Below the pieces are notes generated by a model. That model saw only the letters and a program-made list of their open reading frames with translations. It did no database searches and was not told the DNA's origin. A program made the translations under genes and the position numbers. 49,445 bases of DNA from Pseudomonas nabeulensis. GTDB taxonomy: Bacteria; Pseudomonadota; Gammaproteobacteria; Pseudomonadales; Pseudomonadaceae. Below, one piece after another: positions 1 through 8,287 of the stretch (the first letter of the stretch is position 1; each line of letters opens with the position of its first letter). The stretch is taken from assembly GCF_004682045.1 (NCBI RefSeq), contig NZ_QUZT01000054.1:1-49445 (forward strand), in the 5' to 3' direction.

Positions 1-80
1 AAACAACTCATTGTCGAAAACTGCGTAACTCATTGTTTACCAAGGAGTTTTCCGTTTCGACTGCGCCGGAAGTGGGGCGA

Positions 81-108
81 ATTATAGACAGTTACAATTC
101 GCCGTCAA
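81..108 (-). promoter_or_regulatory. Strong sigma-70 promoter, probably of an rRNA operon
   Basis: Read on the minus strand, a TTGACG -35 box (103-108) and a perfect TATAAT -10 box (81-86) are separated by 16 bases. A GC-rich discriminator (TCGCCCC) follows, as in stringently controlled rRNA promoters. It lies just after the tyrS stop codon and points out of the window to the left. In P. aeruginosa a 16S rRNA gene follows tyrZ in the same orientation, so this is probably the rrn promoter, with the remaining 80 bases being its leader. The boxes are seen; the rRNA assignment is inferred from gene order. Confidence 0.75.
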
Positions 109-115
109 CACTTAT

Positions 116-1315
116 TTACTCGGATTTAAGCGTAATACGCGCAAACGCCTTTTTCCCTGCCTGGTACACATGCGTAGCGCCCAGTTCGCATATAAAGGTG
201 CGATCAACAACCTCACCATCTACACGCACGCCGCCAGACCCAAGAAGGTCGCGAGCAACCGCAGAGTTCTTCACCAAACCGGCCTTATTAAGAACAGCAG
301 CAATCGGCATCGCCTCGGCCGCAGCCAATTCAATCTCCGGCAAGTCATCCGGCAGCTCGCCGTCCTTCATACGATTGCCCGCAGCGCGGTGAGCGCTGGC
401 CGCAGCCTCTTCACCATGGAAGCGCGCAACAATCTCTTCAGCCAGCTTAATCTTCACGTCACGCGGATTGGCGCCGGCCTCGACATCCGCACGCAGCGCA
501 TTGATTTCGTCCATCGAGCGGAAGCTCAACAGCTCGAAGTAACGCCACATCAATGCATCAGGAATGGAAACCAGCTTGCCGTACATGACACCCGGCGCCT
601 CCTGGATCCCCACGTAGTTACCCAAAGACTTGGACATCTTCTTGACGCCATCCAACCCTTCCAGCAGAGGCATGGTCAGAATGCACTGGGCTTCTTGCCC
701 ATACGCACGCTGCAGCTCACGACCCATCAGCAGGTTGAACTTCTGATCAGTACCGCCCAGCTCAACATCCGCACGCAGAGCCACCGAGTCATAACCCTGA
801 ACCAATGGGTAGAGGAACTCGTGAATCGCGATTGGCTGATTGGTGGAGTAGCGCTTATCGAAGTCATCGCGCTCAAGCATACGAGCCACGGTGTACTGGG
901 ACGTCAGGCGAATAAAGTCCGCCGGCCCCATCTTATCCATCCAGGTGGAGTTAAACGCCACTTCGGTCTTGGCCGGATCGAGGATCTTGAACACCTGCGT
1001 CTTGTAGGTCTCAGCGTTATCGAGCACTTGCTCGCGAGTCAAAGGCGGACGCGTAGCACTTTTGCCGCTCGGATCACCGATCATCCCGGTGAAGTCACCT
1101 ATAAGGAAGATGACCTGATGCCCCAACTCCTGGAACTGACGCAGCTTATTAATAAGCACGGTATGACCCAGGTGCAGATCCGGCGCCGTCGGATCAAAGC
1201 CGGCTTTAATACGTAGGGGTTGGCCACGCTTGAGCTTTTCGACCAGCTCCGCCTCGACCAACAATTCTTCCGCACCACGTTTTATCAGCGCTAGCTGCTC
1301 TTCAACCGACTTCAT
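116..1315 (-). CDS. tyrS: Tyrosyl-tRNA synthetase
   Basis: Class I aminoacyl-tRNA synthetase that charges tRNA-Tyr in the cytoplasm. The 399-residue protein has the HIGH-type signature (HLGHTV) near residue 47 and the KMSKS loop (KKMSKSLGN) near residue 228. A C-terminal S4-like RNA-binding domain carries VARDLLGSGGVRVDGEV. The start is set at the ATG giving MKSVEEQLALI; the frame stays open 15 codons further upstream but that part has no family similarity. Length and position match the TyrZ-type enzyme of pseudomonads (PA0668 in PAO1). It diverges from the mepM-like gene, and its stop codon lies only a few bases from the rRNA-type promoter. Confidence 0.95.
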   Translation of the reverse strand: MKSVEEQLALIKRGAEELLVEAELVEKLKRGQPLRIKAGFDPTAPDLHLGHTVLINKLRQFQELGHQVIFLIGDFTGMIGDPSGKSATRPPLTREQVLDNAETYKTQVFKILDPAKTEVAFNSTWMDKMGPADFIRLTSQYTVARMLERDDFDKRYSTNQPIAIHEFLYPLVQGYDSVALRADVELGGTDQKFNLLMGRELQRAYGQEAQCILTMPLLEGLDGVKKMSKSLGNYVGIQEAPGVMYGKLVSIPDALMWRYFELLSFRSMDEINALRADVEAGANPRDVKIKLAEEIVARFHGEEAAASAHRAAGNRMKDGELPDDLPEIELAAAEAMPIAAVLNKAGLVKNSAVARDLLGSGGVRVDGEVVDRTFICELGATHVYQAGKKAFARITLKSE

Positions 1316-1428
1316 AACAGACCCGCAAGGCTCAGATTCAAAAGGGAACCAACCATACAAGATCAGGGACTAATTACAAGTTTTGCCCTGCGCACGGACA
1401 CCGTTCAGCAAGCCCAGCGTTCGCGAGC

Positions 1429-1457
1429 TTGCACCACAGATGATTTGGTTATATTTT
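1429..1457 (+). promoter_or_regulatory. Candidate promoter of the mepM-anmK pair
   Basis: A TTGCAC -35 box (1429-1434) and a TATTTT -10 box (1452-1457) are separated by 17 bases, within an AT-rich stretch unlike its surroundings. The start codon of the peptidase is about 65 bases downstream. No terminator or other gene lies in the 208 bases between tyrS and the peptidase. Confidence 0.5.
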
Positions 1458-1523
1458 ATACAGTTATTTCATCTTCATCATGTCATTCATCTTTTCCATT
1501 TCATCTTCAAAGTCAAAATTACT

Positions 1524-2942
1524 ATGACCACAGAACCGTCTAAAGCGCCGCCGCTTTACCCGAAGACCCACTTGCTCGCCGCAAGTGGTATCGCCGCCCT
1601 TCTCAGCCTGGCACTCCTGGTATTCCCTTCCAGTGACGTAGAGGCCAAACGAACATCCCTGAGCCTTGACCTGGAAAGTCCAGTTGAACAACTGACACAA
1701 GATCAAGACGCTTCCGACGCGCAACAAGCCACAAATGCGCCAACCGAATCACCCTTCGCCCAGATAGAAAGCAGCCCCGAAGACACCCGGCAAGCAGCAC
1801 AAGATCAATCTGCGCCTGCTGCCGACGTGGCCAAGAGCCCTCTGCACCGCGAAGTGATAGTGGCCAAGGGCGACACACTGTCGACACTGTTCGAAAAGGT
1901 CGGACTGCCCGCCACGACCGTTAACGATGTGCTGGCCAGTGACAAGCAAGCCAAACAATTCACTCAACTCAAGCATGGTCAAAAACTTGAGTTCGAATTC
2001 ACCCCCGACGGCCAACTGAACAACCTGCACAGCAATCTCAACGATCTCGAGAGCATCACGCTGACCAAAGGCGCGAAGGGGTTCGCCTTCAACCGTGTCA
2101 CCACCAAGCCGGTGATGCGTTCCGCCTATGCACACGGCGTGATCAACAGCTCCCTGTCGCAATCCGCAGCTCGCGCCGGCTTGTCCCACAGCATGACGAT
2201 GGACATGGCCAGCGTGTTCGGCTACGACATCGACTTCGCCCAGGACATCCGTCAAGGCGACGAATTCGATGTGATCTACGAACAGAAAGTCGCCAACGGC
2301 AAAGTCGTCGGCACCGGCGCCATCCTGTCCGCTCGTTTCACCAACCGCGGCAAGACCTACACCGCCGTGCGCTACACCAACAAACAAGGCAACAGCAGCT
2401 ACTACACCGCCGACGGCAATAGCATGCGTAAAGCCTTTATCCGCACCCCGGTCGATTTCGCGCGTATTAGCTCGCGTTTCTCCATGGGTCGCAAGCATCC
2501 AATTCTGAACAAAATCCGCGCCCACAAAGGCGTCGACTATGCAGCGCCTCGCGGTACGCCAATCAAGGCCGCCGGTGACGGCAAAGTCCTGTTGGCCGGG
2601 CGTCGCGGCGGCTACGGCAACACCGTGATCATCCAGCACGGCAACACCTACCGCACGCTGTATGGCCACATGCAAGGCTTCGCCAAAGGCGTGAAGACCG
2701 GCGGCACCGTGAAACAAGGCCAGGTCATCGGCTACATCGGCACCACCGGCCTGTCCACCGGCCCGCACTTGCACTATGAGTTCCAGGTGAATGGCGTACA
2801 CGTCGACCCACTGGGTCAGAAACTGCCGATGGCCGACCCAATCGCCAAGGCCGAGCGTGCACGCTTCATGCAACAGAGCCAACCGCTGATGGCGCGCATG
2901 GATCAAGAGCGCACCACCCTGCTGGCTTCGGCGAAGCGTTAA
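1524..2942 (+). CDS. M23-family murein endopeptidase (MepM-like)
   Basis: Envelope peptidoglycan DD-endopeptidase of the LytM/M23 family, 472 residues. After a short cytoplasmic start there is one membrane anchor (about residues 18-36, LLAASGIAALLSLALLVF), so the enzyme faces the periplasm. A LysM/OapA-like domain follows (VAKGDTLSTLFEKVGL, about 112-165). The C-terminal M23 domain has the zinc ligands in HKGVDY (H334, D338) and HLHYE (H415, H417), so it should be active. The start is taken at the ATG giving MTTEPSKAPPLYP; upstream codons are unusual and low complexity. It is followed after 3 bases by anmK, linking murein cleavage to recycling. It corresponds to PA0667 in PAO1. Confidence 0.88.
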   Translation: MTTEPSKAPPLYPKTHLLAASGIAALLSLALLVFPSSDVEAKRTSLSLDLESPVEQLTQDQDASDAQQATNAPTESPFAQIESSPEDTRQAAQDQSAPAADVAKSPLHREVIVAKGDTLSTLFEKVGLPATTVNDVLASDKQAKQFTQLKHGQKLEFEFTPDGQLNNLHSNLNDLESITLTKGAKGFAFNRVTTKPVMRSAYAHGVINSSLSQSAARAGLSHSMTMDMASVFGYDIDFAQDIRQGDEFDVIYEQKVANGKVVGTGAILSARFTNRGKTYTAVRYTNKQGNSSYYTADGNSMRKAFIRTPVDFARISSRFSMGRKHPILNKIRAHKGVDYAAPRGTPIKAAGDGKVLLAGRRGGYGNTVIIQHGNTYRTLYGHMQGFAKGVKTGGTVKQGQVIGYIGTTGLSTGPHLHYEFQVNGVHVDPLGQKLPMADPIAKAERARFMQQSQPLMARMDQERTTLLASAKR

Positions 2943-2945
2943 GCC

Positions 2946-4037
2946 ATGCCGCTCTATATAGGTGTGATGTCCGGTACCAGCCTCGATGGCCTGGACATCG
3001 CCCTGATCGAACAGAACCCGGCGATCAAGCTGATCGCCACTCACTACATCCCCATGCCAGAGACCCTGCGCACCGAACTGCTTGCCCTGTGCGCCAGCGG
3101 CCCCGATGAGATCGCCCGCTCGGCAATCGCCCAACACAACTGGGTCAGCCTTGCGGCACAAGGCATTCACGCCTTGCTTGCTCAACAAGACCTCAAGCCC
3201 CAGGACATCCGCGCGATTGGCAGCCACGGCCAGACCATCCGCCACGAACCTGCCCGGGGCTTCACTGTGCAGATCGGCAATCCAGCCCTGCTGACCGAGC
3301 TGACAGGCATCACCGTGGTCAGCGACTTCCGCAGCCGCGATGTTGCCGCCGGCGGTCAAGGCGCCCCCCTGGTTCCCGCCTTTCACGAAGCATTGTTTGG
3401 CGAAAGCACCGGTAACCGTGCCGTATTGAACGTCGGAGGTTTCAGCAACCTCAGCCTGATCGAGACCGGCAAGCCTGTCGCTGGATTCGACTGTGGCCCA
3501 GGCAATGTCCTGCTCGATGCCTGGATTCACCAACAACGCGGCGAACACTTTGATCGCGATGGCCAGTGGGCCGCCAGCGGCAGGGTTGAACCCCTGCTGC
3601 TCAACGCTTTACTCAGTGACCCGTTCTTCGAAACAAAAGGCCCAAAGAGCACCGGACGCGAAGTCTTTAACCTGCATTGGCTAACGCAACACCTTGGCCG
3701 CTTGCCAGCGTTCGCCCCGCAGGACATCCAGGCGACTCTGCTCGAATTAACCGCAAAGACTGTCATCGAGTCCCTGCAAACAGCCCAACCCCAGACTGAA
3801 ACACTGCTGGTCTGCGGCGGCGGTGCGCACAACGCCGCGCTGATGCATCGCTTAGCGGCGCTGCTGCCAGCAACCCACGTCAGCAGCACCTCAACCTACG
3901 GCGTAGACCCCGACTGGGTCGAGGCCATGGCTTTCGCCTGGCTGGCCCATTGCTGCCTCGAAGGCATCGCCGCCAACCGCCCTAGCGTCACCGGCGCACG
4001 CGGGCTTCGGATATTGGGCGCGATCTACCCGGCTTAA
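2946..4037 (+). CDS. anmK: Anhydro-N-acetylmuramic acid kinase
   Basis: Cytoplasmic kinase that opens the 1,6-anhydro ring of anhydro-MurNAc and phosphorylates it to MurNAc-6-phosphate. The 363 residues start with the ATP-binding motif GVMSGTSLDGLDIAL; GSHGQTIRH, NVGGFSN, CGPGN and a C-terminal GGGAHN loop follow in the order expected for AnmK. It starts 3 bases after the peptidase stop codon, so the two are cotranscribed. AmgK and MurU, which act on the same salvage product, are encoded about 30 kb away in this window. A bidirectional terminator follows. Confidence 0.95.
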   Translation: MPLYIGVMSGTSLDGLDIALIEQNPAIKLIATHYIPMPETLRTELLALCASGPDEIARSAIAQHNWVSLAAQGIHALLAQQDLKPQDIRAIGSHGQTIRHEPARGFTVQIGNPALLTELTGITVVSDFRSRDVAAGGQGAPLVPAFHEALFGESTGNRAVLNVGGFSNLSLIETGKPVAGFDCGPGNVLLDAWIHQQRGEHFDRDGQWAASGRVEPLLLNALLSDPFFETKGPKSTGREVFNLHWLTQHLGRLPAFAPQDIQATLLELTAKTVIESLQTAQPQTETLLVCGGGAHNAALMHRLAALLPATHVSSTSTYGVDPDWVEAMAFAWLAHCCLEGIAANRPSVTGARGLRILGAIYPA

Positions 4038-4049
4038 GTCCCAGACAGC

Positions 4050-4088
4050 AAAACGCCGCTTGCCCTATCAAGGTCAAGCGGCGTTTTT
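4050..4088. terminator. Bidirectional terminator between anmK and erpA
   Basis: A perfect 13-base inverted repeat (AAAACGCCGCTTG at 4050-4062 and its complement at 4075-4087) with A/T runs on both outer sides. It suits both convergent genes. Confidence 0.85.
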
Positions 4089-4102
4089 GTACCTACAACC
4101 GA

Positions 4103-4453
4103 TCAGATCGAGAACGAAGACCCGCAACCACAGGTGGTGGTGGCATTTGGGTTCTTGATCACGAAGCGCGAACCTTCCAGACCTTCCTGGTAATCCACCT
4201 CGGCACCCGCCAGGTATTGGAAACTCATCGGGTCCACGACCAGGCTCACGCCCTCGCGCTCGACGATGGTGTCGTCGTCGGCCACATCTTCATCGAAGGT
4301 AAAACCGTACTGAAACCCTGAACAACCGCCGCCCGTAACGAATACGCGCAGCTTCAAGCGATCATTACCCTCTTCATCGACCAGGCTCTTCACCTTGTGC
4401 GCAGCACCGTGGGTGAATTGCAAAGCCGTGGGGGTGAAGGATTCAACGCTCAT
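4103..4453 (-). CDS. erpA: Iron-sulfur cluster insertion protein ErpA
   Basis: A-type carrier that delivers Fe-S clusters to apoproteins, 116 residues, the usual length. The three cluster-binding cysteines are in GGGCSGFQ and the C-terminal TTCGCGSSF. The start giving [13 protein letters not shown] is chosen because the 16 upstream in-frame codons resemble leader sequence and because a good promoter lies just upstream. It is a single gene between two terminators, convergent with anmK. It corresponds to PA0665. Confidence 0.95.
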
Positions 4454-4499
4454 GCTGATTATCTCCCGGCGTATCGCCGCCATATGCGTAATGGCGGGC

Positions 4500-4529
4500 A
4501 TTATCCGCTTCTCCTAGAAAAGCGGTCAA
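4500..4529 (-). promoter_or_regulatory. Promoter of erpA
   Basis: On the minus strand TTGACC (4524-4529) and GATAAT (4500-4505) are separated by 18 bases; the predicted start of transcription is about 40 bases before the erpA ATG. The -35 region reads ATAGTTGACC, which resembles the left half of an IscR type-1 site. IscR control would fit an Fe-S gene, but the right half is poor, so that part is speculative. Confidence 0.6.
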
Positions 4530-4574
4530 CTATTGTTACGGTATATCAATCTGCGCAGCGGCCATTAAAAACGC

Positions 4575-4599
4575 AAAAGGCCCGATCAACGGGCCTTTT
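4575..4599 (-). terminator. Terminator of argC
   Basis: The inverted repeat AAAAGGCCCG / CGGGCCTTTT has a 5-base loop and a U-run on the minus-strand transcript. It is placed 20 bases after the argC stop codon. Confidence 0.85.
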
Positions 4600-4618
4600 A
4601 CCTAGCCATCCAACAGCG

Positions 4619-5653
4619 TTAAGGCAGCATGCCCGCGTGGGACAGACCCAGCTTCTCATCCAGGCCAAACAGGATGTTCATATTCTGCACCGCCTGGCCC
4701 GACGCGCCCTTGACCAGGTTATCGATCACCGACAACACCACCACCAGATCGCCATCCTGCGGACGGTGCACCGCAATACGGCACACGTTGGCGCCACGCA
4801 CACTGCGAGTTTCCGGGTGGCTACCGGCCGGCATCACGTCGACGAACGGTTCGTTGGCGTAGCGCTTTTCGAACAACGCTTGCAGGTCGACCGAACGGTC
4901 AACCACGGTGGCGTACAGCGTGGAGTGAATGCCACGGATCATCGGTGTCAGGTGCGGCACGAAGGTCAGACCGACGTCCTTACCGGCGGCACGACGCAGC
5001 CCTTGGCGGATTTCCGGCAAGTGACGATGCCCTTTTACGGCATAGGCCTTCATGCTTTCCGACGTCTCGGAGTACAGCGAACCGACTGCCGCGCCGCGAC
5101 CGGCACCGCTGACACCCGACTTGCAGTCCGCGATCAGGCGCGAAGCATCTGCCAAGCCTGCTTCCAGCAATGGCAGGAAACCCAATTGAGTAGCCGTTGG
5201 ATAGCAACCCGGCACGGCGATCAAACGCGCTTGCTTGATCTGCTCACGATTGACTTCCGGCAGGCCGTAGACCGCCTCCTCCAACAACTCCGGCGCACCG
5301 TGTGGTTGGCCGTACCACTTGGCCCATTCATCGGCATCTTGCAGGCGGAAGTCCGCCGACAGGTCGATGACCTTGGTGCCGGCGGCCAGCAACTCGCCGG
5401 CCAGCGCGTGGGCAACACCGTGAGGCGTGGCAAAGAACACCACATCGCAGGCACCCAGGGTCTTGATGTCCGGAACGCTGAATGCCAGGCCGTCGTAGTG
5501 GCCTCGCAGGTTCGGGTACATATCGGCCACGGCTAGCCCGGCCTCGGATCGGGAAGTGATGACCACCACCTCTGCTTGCGGATGCTGTGCCAACAGACGC
5601 AGCAATTCGACACCGGTGTAACCCGTGCCGCCGACGATACCGACCTTGACCAT
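4619..5653 (-). CDS. argC: N-acetyl-gamma-glutamyl-phosphate reductase
   Basis: Third step of arginine biosynthesis: NADPH-dependent reduction of N-acetylglutamyl phosphate to the semialdehyde. The 344-residue protein starts with the nucleotide-binding glycine loop GIVGGTGYTGVELLRLL. The catalytic cysteine is C150 in VPGCYPTATQLG, and the later HLPEI and HLTPMIRGI motifs are present. The start giving MVKVGIVGG is the family start; the open frame runs 30 codons further upstream without similarity. It is divergent from hemJ and ends at its own terminator. Confidence 0.95.
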   Translation of the reverse strand: MVKVGIVGGTGYTGVELLRLLAQHPQAEVVVITSRSEAGLAVADMYPNLRGHYDGLAFSVPDIKTLGACDVVFFATPHGVAHALAGELLAAGTKVIDLSADFRLQDADEWAKWYGQPHGAPELLEEAVYGLPEVNREQIKQARLIAVPGCYPTATQLGFLPLLEAGLADASRLIADCKSGVSGAGRGAAVGSLYSETSESMKAYAVKGHRHLPEIRQGLRRAAGKDVGLTFVPHLTPMIRGIHSTLYATVVDRSVDLQALFEKRYANEPFVDVMPAGSHPETRSVRGANVCRIAVHRPQDGDLVVVLSVIDNLVKGASGQAVQNMNILFGLDEKLGLSHAGMLP

Positions 5654-5788
5654 AAACCTGCCCTCAACGAACCCACTGGAAAGCCGTCGATAATAGGGGC
5701 CGTATCGTCCTGCGACAACCGTCAACGTGACGTACGGGCGCATGAGCCACTACTATCTCGGCTACCGTGAACCTGGGAATAACTAAAA

Positions 5789-6217
5789 ATGCTTTATCTA
5801 TGGGTCAAAGCCTTCCATATCATCAGCATCGTCTGCTGGTTTGCCGGGCTGTTCTACCTGCCGCGCCTGTTCGTCTACCACGCACAAAGCGAGGACACGG
5901 TCAGCAAGGAACGCTTCAGCATCATGGAGCGCAAGCTGTACCGCGGCATCATGGGGCCGGCGATGATTGCCGCGCTGATTTTCGGCGGCTGGCTGATCTA
6001 CCTGAACCCGAGCATCTTTCAATCGGGCGGCTGGATCCACGCCAAGCTGACCCTGGTGGTGCTGCTGATCGGCTATCACCACATGTGCGGCGCGCAGGTA
6101 AAACGCTTCGCCCGTGGCGAAAACACCCGCAGCCATGTCTTTTATCGCTGGTTCAATGAAGTCCCGGTTCTGATATTGCTGGCTATCGTAATTTTGGTCG
6201 TGGTCAAACCGTTCTAA
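5789..6217 (+). CDS. hemJ: Protoporphyrinogen IX oxidase HemJ
   Basis: Small integral membrane enzyme of haem synthesis that oxidises protoporphyrinogen IX. The 142-residue protein has four hydrophobic helices (about 5-25, 52-72, 82-102, 120-140). The conserved histidine is in LWVKAFHIISIVCWFAGLF, and the later conserved KLTLVVLLIGYHH helix is present. It was formerly annotated UPF0093. The next gene begins 24 bases downstream, so it probably heads a short transcription unit. Confidence 0.88.
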   Translation: MLYLWVKAFHIISIVCWFAGLFYLPRLFVYHAQSEDTVSKERFSIMERKLYRGIMGPAMIAALIFGGWLIYLNPSIFQSGGWIHAKLTLVVLLIGYHHMCGAQVKRFARGENTRSHVFYRWFNEVPVLILLAIVILVVVKPF

Positions 6218-6241
6218 CTTCAATCACACGGGGTACCTCCA

Positions 6242-7204
6242 ATGTCGCTGCCCGCTTTGCTTGAACAACGTCTGCGCCTGCCTGTGGTGGCTGCGCCGAT
6301 GTTCCTGATTTCCAACCCACAACTGGTCCTGGCGTGCTGTCGCAATGGGGTGGTCGGGAGTTTCCCGGCGCTCAACCAGCGCGAAAGCAGTGGCTTCAAG
6401 GCCTGGCTGGAAGAAATCGAAGCGGGCCTGGCGCAGCTGGACAACCCCGCGCCCTATGCTGTGAACCTGATCGTGCACAACAGCAACCCACGGCTTGAGG
6501 CCGACCTGGCGATTTGCGTCGAGCACAAGGTGCCTATCGTTATCACCAGCCTGGGGGCCGTCAAGGAATTGGTCGATGCCGTGCACAGCTACGGCGGACT
6601 GGTGTTTCATGACGTCACCACTCGGCGCCACGCCGAGAAAGCCGCCGAGGCGGGTGTAGACGGCTTGATCGCCGTGGCCGCCGGCGCCGGTGGCCATGCG
6701 GGTACGTGGAGCCCTTTCGCACTGATCGCCGAGATCCGCCAATTCTTCGACAAAACCCTGCTACTGGCCGGTTGCCTCAACCACGGGCACGAGATCCTTG
6801 CCGCCCAACTGCTGGGCGCCGACCTGGCCTACTTCGGCACACGGTTTATCGGCACCGCCGAAAGCCATGCCCCGGATGCGTATAAAGAGATGCTGCTCAC
6901 ATCGCGCGCCGCCGACATCGTGCACACTCCTGCTGTTTCCGGCGTGCCGGCCAGCTTTATGCGCCAAAGCCTGGAAAATGCCGGCTTCGACCTCGCCGCC
7001 CTGCAAGGCAAAGGCGAAGTCAACTTCGGTTCCAAGCTCAAGCCACTGAGCGACGAAGCCAAGGCCTGGAAGACTGTATGGTCCGCCGGCCAGGGTGTCG
7101 GCGAGATTGATGACTTGCCGAGCGTCGATGAACTCGTTGCCCGCCTGGATGCCGAATACCGCAAGGCACGCGAACAGGCGGTACACTTGCGCTGGCCACG
7201 CTGA
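6242..7204 (+). CDS. Nitronate monooxygenase family flavoprotein
   Basis: FMN-dependent TIM-barrel enzyme of the 2-nitropropane dioxygenase/nitronate monooxygenase family, 320 residues. The N-terminal PVVAAPMFLISNP, the central AAGAGGHAGTWSPFALI (about 142-158, with the active-site histidine GGH) and the phosphate-binding ADLAYFGTRFIGTAES (about 197-212) are typical. It should detoxify nitronates such as propionate-3-nitronate, but the family also contains enoyl reductases and the natural substrate is not readable from sequence. An inverted repeat without a U-run (7215-7237) follows. Confidence 0.82.
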   Translation: MSLPALLEQRLRLPVVAAPMFLISNPQLVLACCRNGVVGSFPALNQRESSGFKAWLEEIEAGLAQLDNPAPYAVNLIVHNSNPRLEADLAICVEHKVPIVITSLGAVKELVDAVHSYGGLVFHDVTTRRHAEKAAEAGVDGLIAVAAGAGGHAGTWSPFALIAEIRQFFDKTLLLAGCLNHGHEILAAQLLGADLAYFGTRFIGTAESHAPDAYKEMLLTSRAADIVHTPAVSGVPASFMRQSLENAGFDLAALQGKGEVNFGSKLKPLSDEAKAWKTVWSAGQGVGEIDDLPSVDELVARLDAEYRKAREQAVHLRWPR

Positions 7205-7214
7205 CCCCAACGCC

Positions 7215-7237
7215 AGGCCTGCCCTTTTAGCAGGCCT
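7215..7237. repeat. Short hairpin after the nitronate monooxygenase gene
   Basis: AGGCCTGC and its exact complement are separated by 7 bases just after the stop codon. There is no clear U-tract, so it may protect an mRNA end or be a weak terminator. Confidence 0.45.
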
Positions 7238-7273
7238 GCACCACCTCCCAGATTAAGTGACAAGGATGCCCGC

Positions 7274-8227
7274 ATGAGCGACAGCCGTTTCAAGATTGTG
7301 TTTGATGGAGCCTTGCTCCCGGGGGTCGAAAGCACCACTGCCAAACTGAACCTCGCGGAACTGTTCAAGAGTGACGTCGAGGCGATCGAGAAGCTCTTTA
7401 CCGGCCGCCCGGTCGCGCTTAAACGCGATCTGTCCCGTCCGGATGCCGAAACTTACCTGTCCGCACTGAAAAACGCCGGTGTGGACGCACGTATCGAAGC
7501 CGAACAACCCGTGGCTTTCAGCCTTGCCGAAACCCACGAAACCAGTTCCAACGCCGCCCAACCTGCGAGTTCCCCTTATGCACCCCCACGCTCGGTTGTC
7601 GGGGATGACCTGCCGGAGTATTCGACGCTCAACGTCTTCACGATCAACGGTCGTATCGGGCGCCTGCGCTACCTGGCCTGGACACTGGTATTGACCGTCG
7701 CGATGCTCGTCGCAGGCGGCATCATTGCCACAGCGGGCTTCGCAGTCGCCACTGCCTCGCCAACAGCCGGCATGATTCTCGGCTCACTGCTCGGTCTGGC
7801 GCTGTGCATTGCGATCGTCGTGGTCAGCGTGCAAATCGGCGTGCAACGCCTGCACGACCTGGGTTGGTCTGGCTGGCTGTATCTGCTGAACCTGGTTCCT
7901 CTGGTAAACAGCATTTTCCCACTGCTGTTGCTGGTACTGCCGGGCAACCCAGGTGCCAATCAATACGGCGCACCACCCCCGCGCAACTCCACTGCGGTAA
8001 AAGTGCTCGCTTCCCTGTGGCTGGCGTTTATTCCACTGATGCTCATTATCGTGGTTACCCTGGGCATGAACGGCTACCTGAATCAGCTCGAGGCCAACGT
8101 AGACAGCAGCTACGAAAGCAGCTCCCTCACCTCTGACGACGACACCGAGCAAAGCACGACCGTCTATGAAGACGACGCGCAAAGTGCTGACGAGGCGGCC
8201 GAACCTGTAGACTCTCCAGAACAGTAA
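7274..8227 (+). CDS. DUF805-domain inner-membrane protein
   Basis: Function unknown. The 317-residue protein has three parts. The soluble N-terminal domain (about 1-80, FKIVFDGALLPGVESTTAKL) resembles a small module common in pseudomonad membrane proteins. The DUF805 domain (about 115-275) begins INGRIGRLRYLAWTL, carries VQRLHDLGWSGWLYLL, and has four to five hydrophobic helices. The C-terminal tail (about 280-317) is rich in Asp, Glu and Ser. A hairpin separates it from the SDR gene downstream. DUF805 proteins are multi-pass membrane proteins without an assigned activity. Confidence 0.8.
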   Translation: MSDSRFKIVFDGALLPGVESTTAKLNLAELFKSDVEAIEKLFTGRPVALKRDLSRPDAETYLSALKNAGVDARIEAEQPVAFSLAETHETSSNAAQPASSPYAPPRSVVGDDLPEYSTLNVFTINGRIGRLRYLAWTLVLTVAMLVAGGIIATAGFAVATASPTAGMILGSLLGLALCIAIVVVSVQIGVQRLHDLGWSGWLYLLNLVPLVNSIFPLLLLVLPGNPGANQYGAPPPRNSTAVKVLASLWLAFIPLMLIIVVTLGMNGYLNQLEANVDSSYESSSLTSDDDTEQSTTVYEDDAQSADEAAEPVDSPEQ

Positions 8228-8237
8228 AGAAACGTGC

Positions 8238-8266
8238 GCCGCCTGTGATGCCCCATCACAGGCGGC
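8238..8266. repeat. Perfect 12-bp hairpin between the DUF805 and SDR genes
   Basis: GCCGCCTGTGAT (8238-8249) pairs exactly with ATCACAGGCGGC (8255-8266) across a 5-base loop. No U-run follows, so it is probably an mRNA stability or partial-attenuation element rather than a full terminator. It ends about 22 bases before the SDR start. Confidence 0.6.
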
Positions 8267-8287
8267 GGCGTTGCGATGGAGAAAGGC

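Noticed and set aside
1383..1523. Extended N-terminus of the M23 peptidase from an ATG-less upstream start
   Set aside because: The 47 extra residues are unusual and rich in histidine and phenylalanine, and they overlap a good candidate promoter, so the ATG at 1524 is preferred.
1749..3548. 599-codon open frame opposite the M23 peptidase and anmK
   Set aside because: Crosses two recognised genes in antisense and has low-complexity content; a shadow frame.
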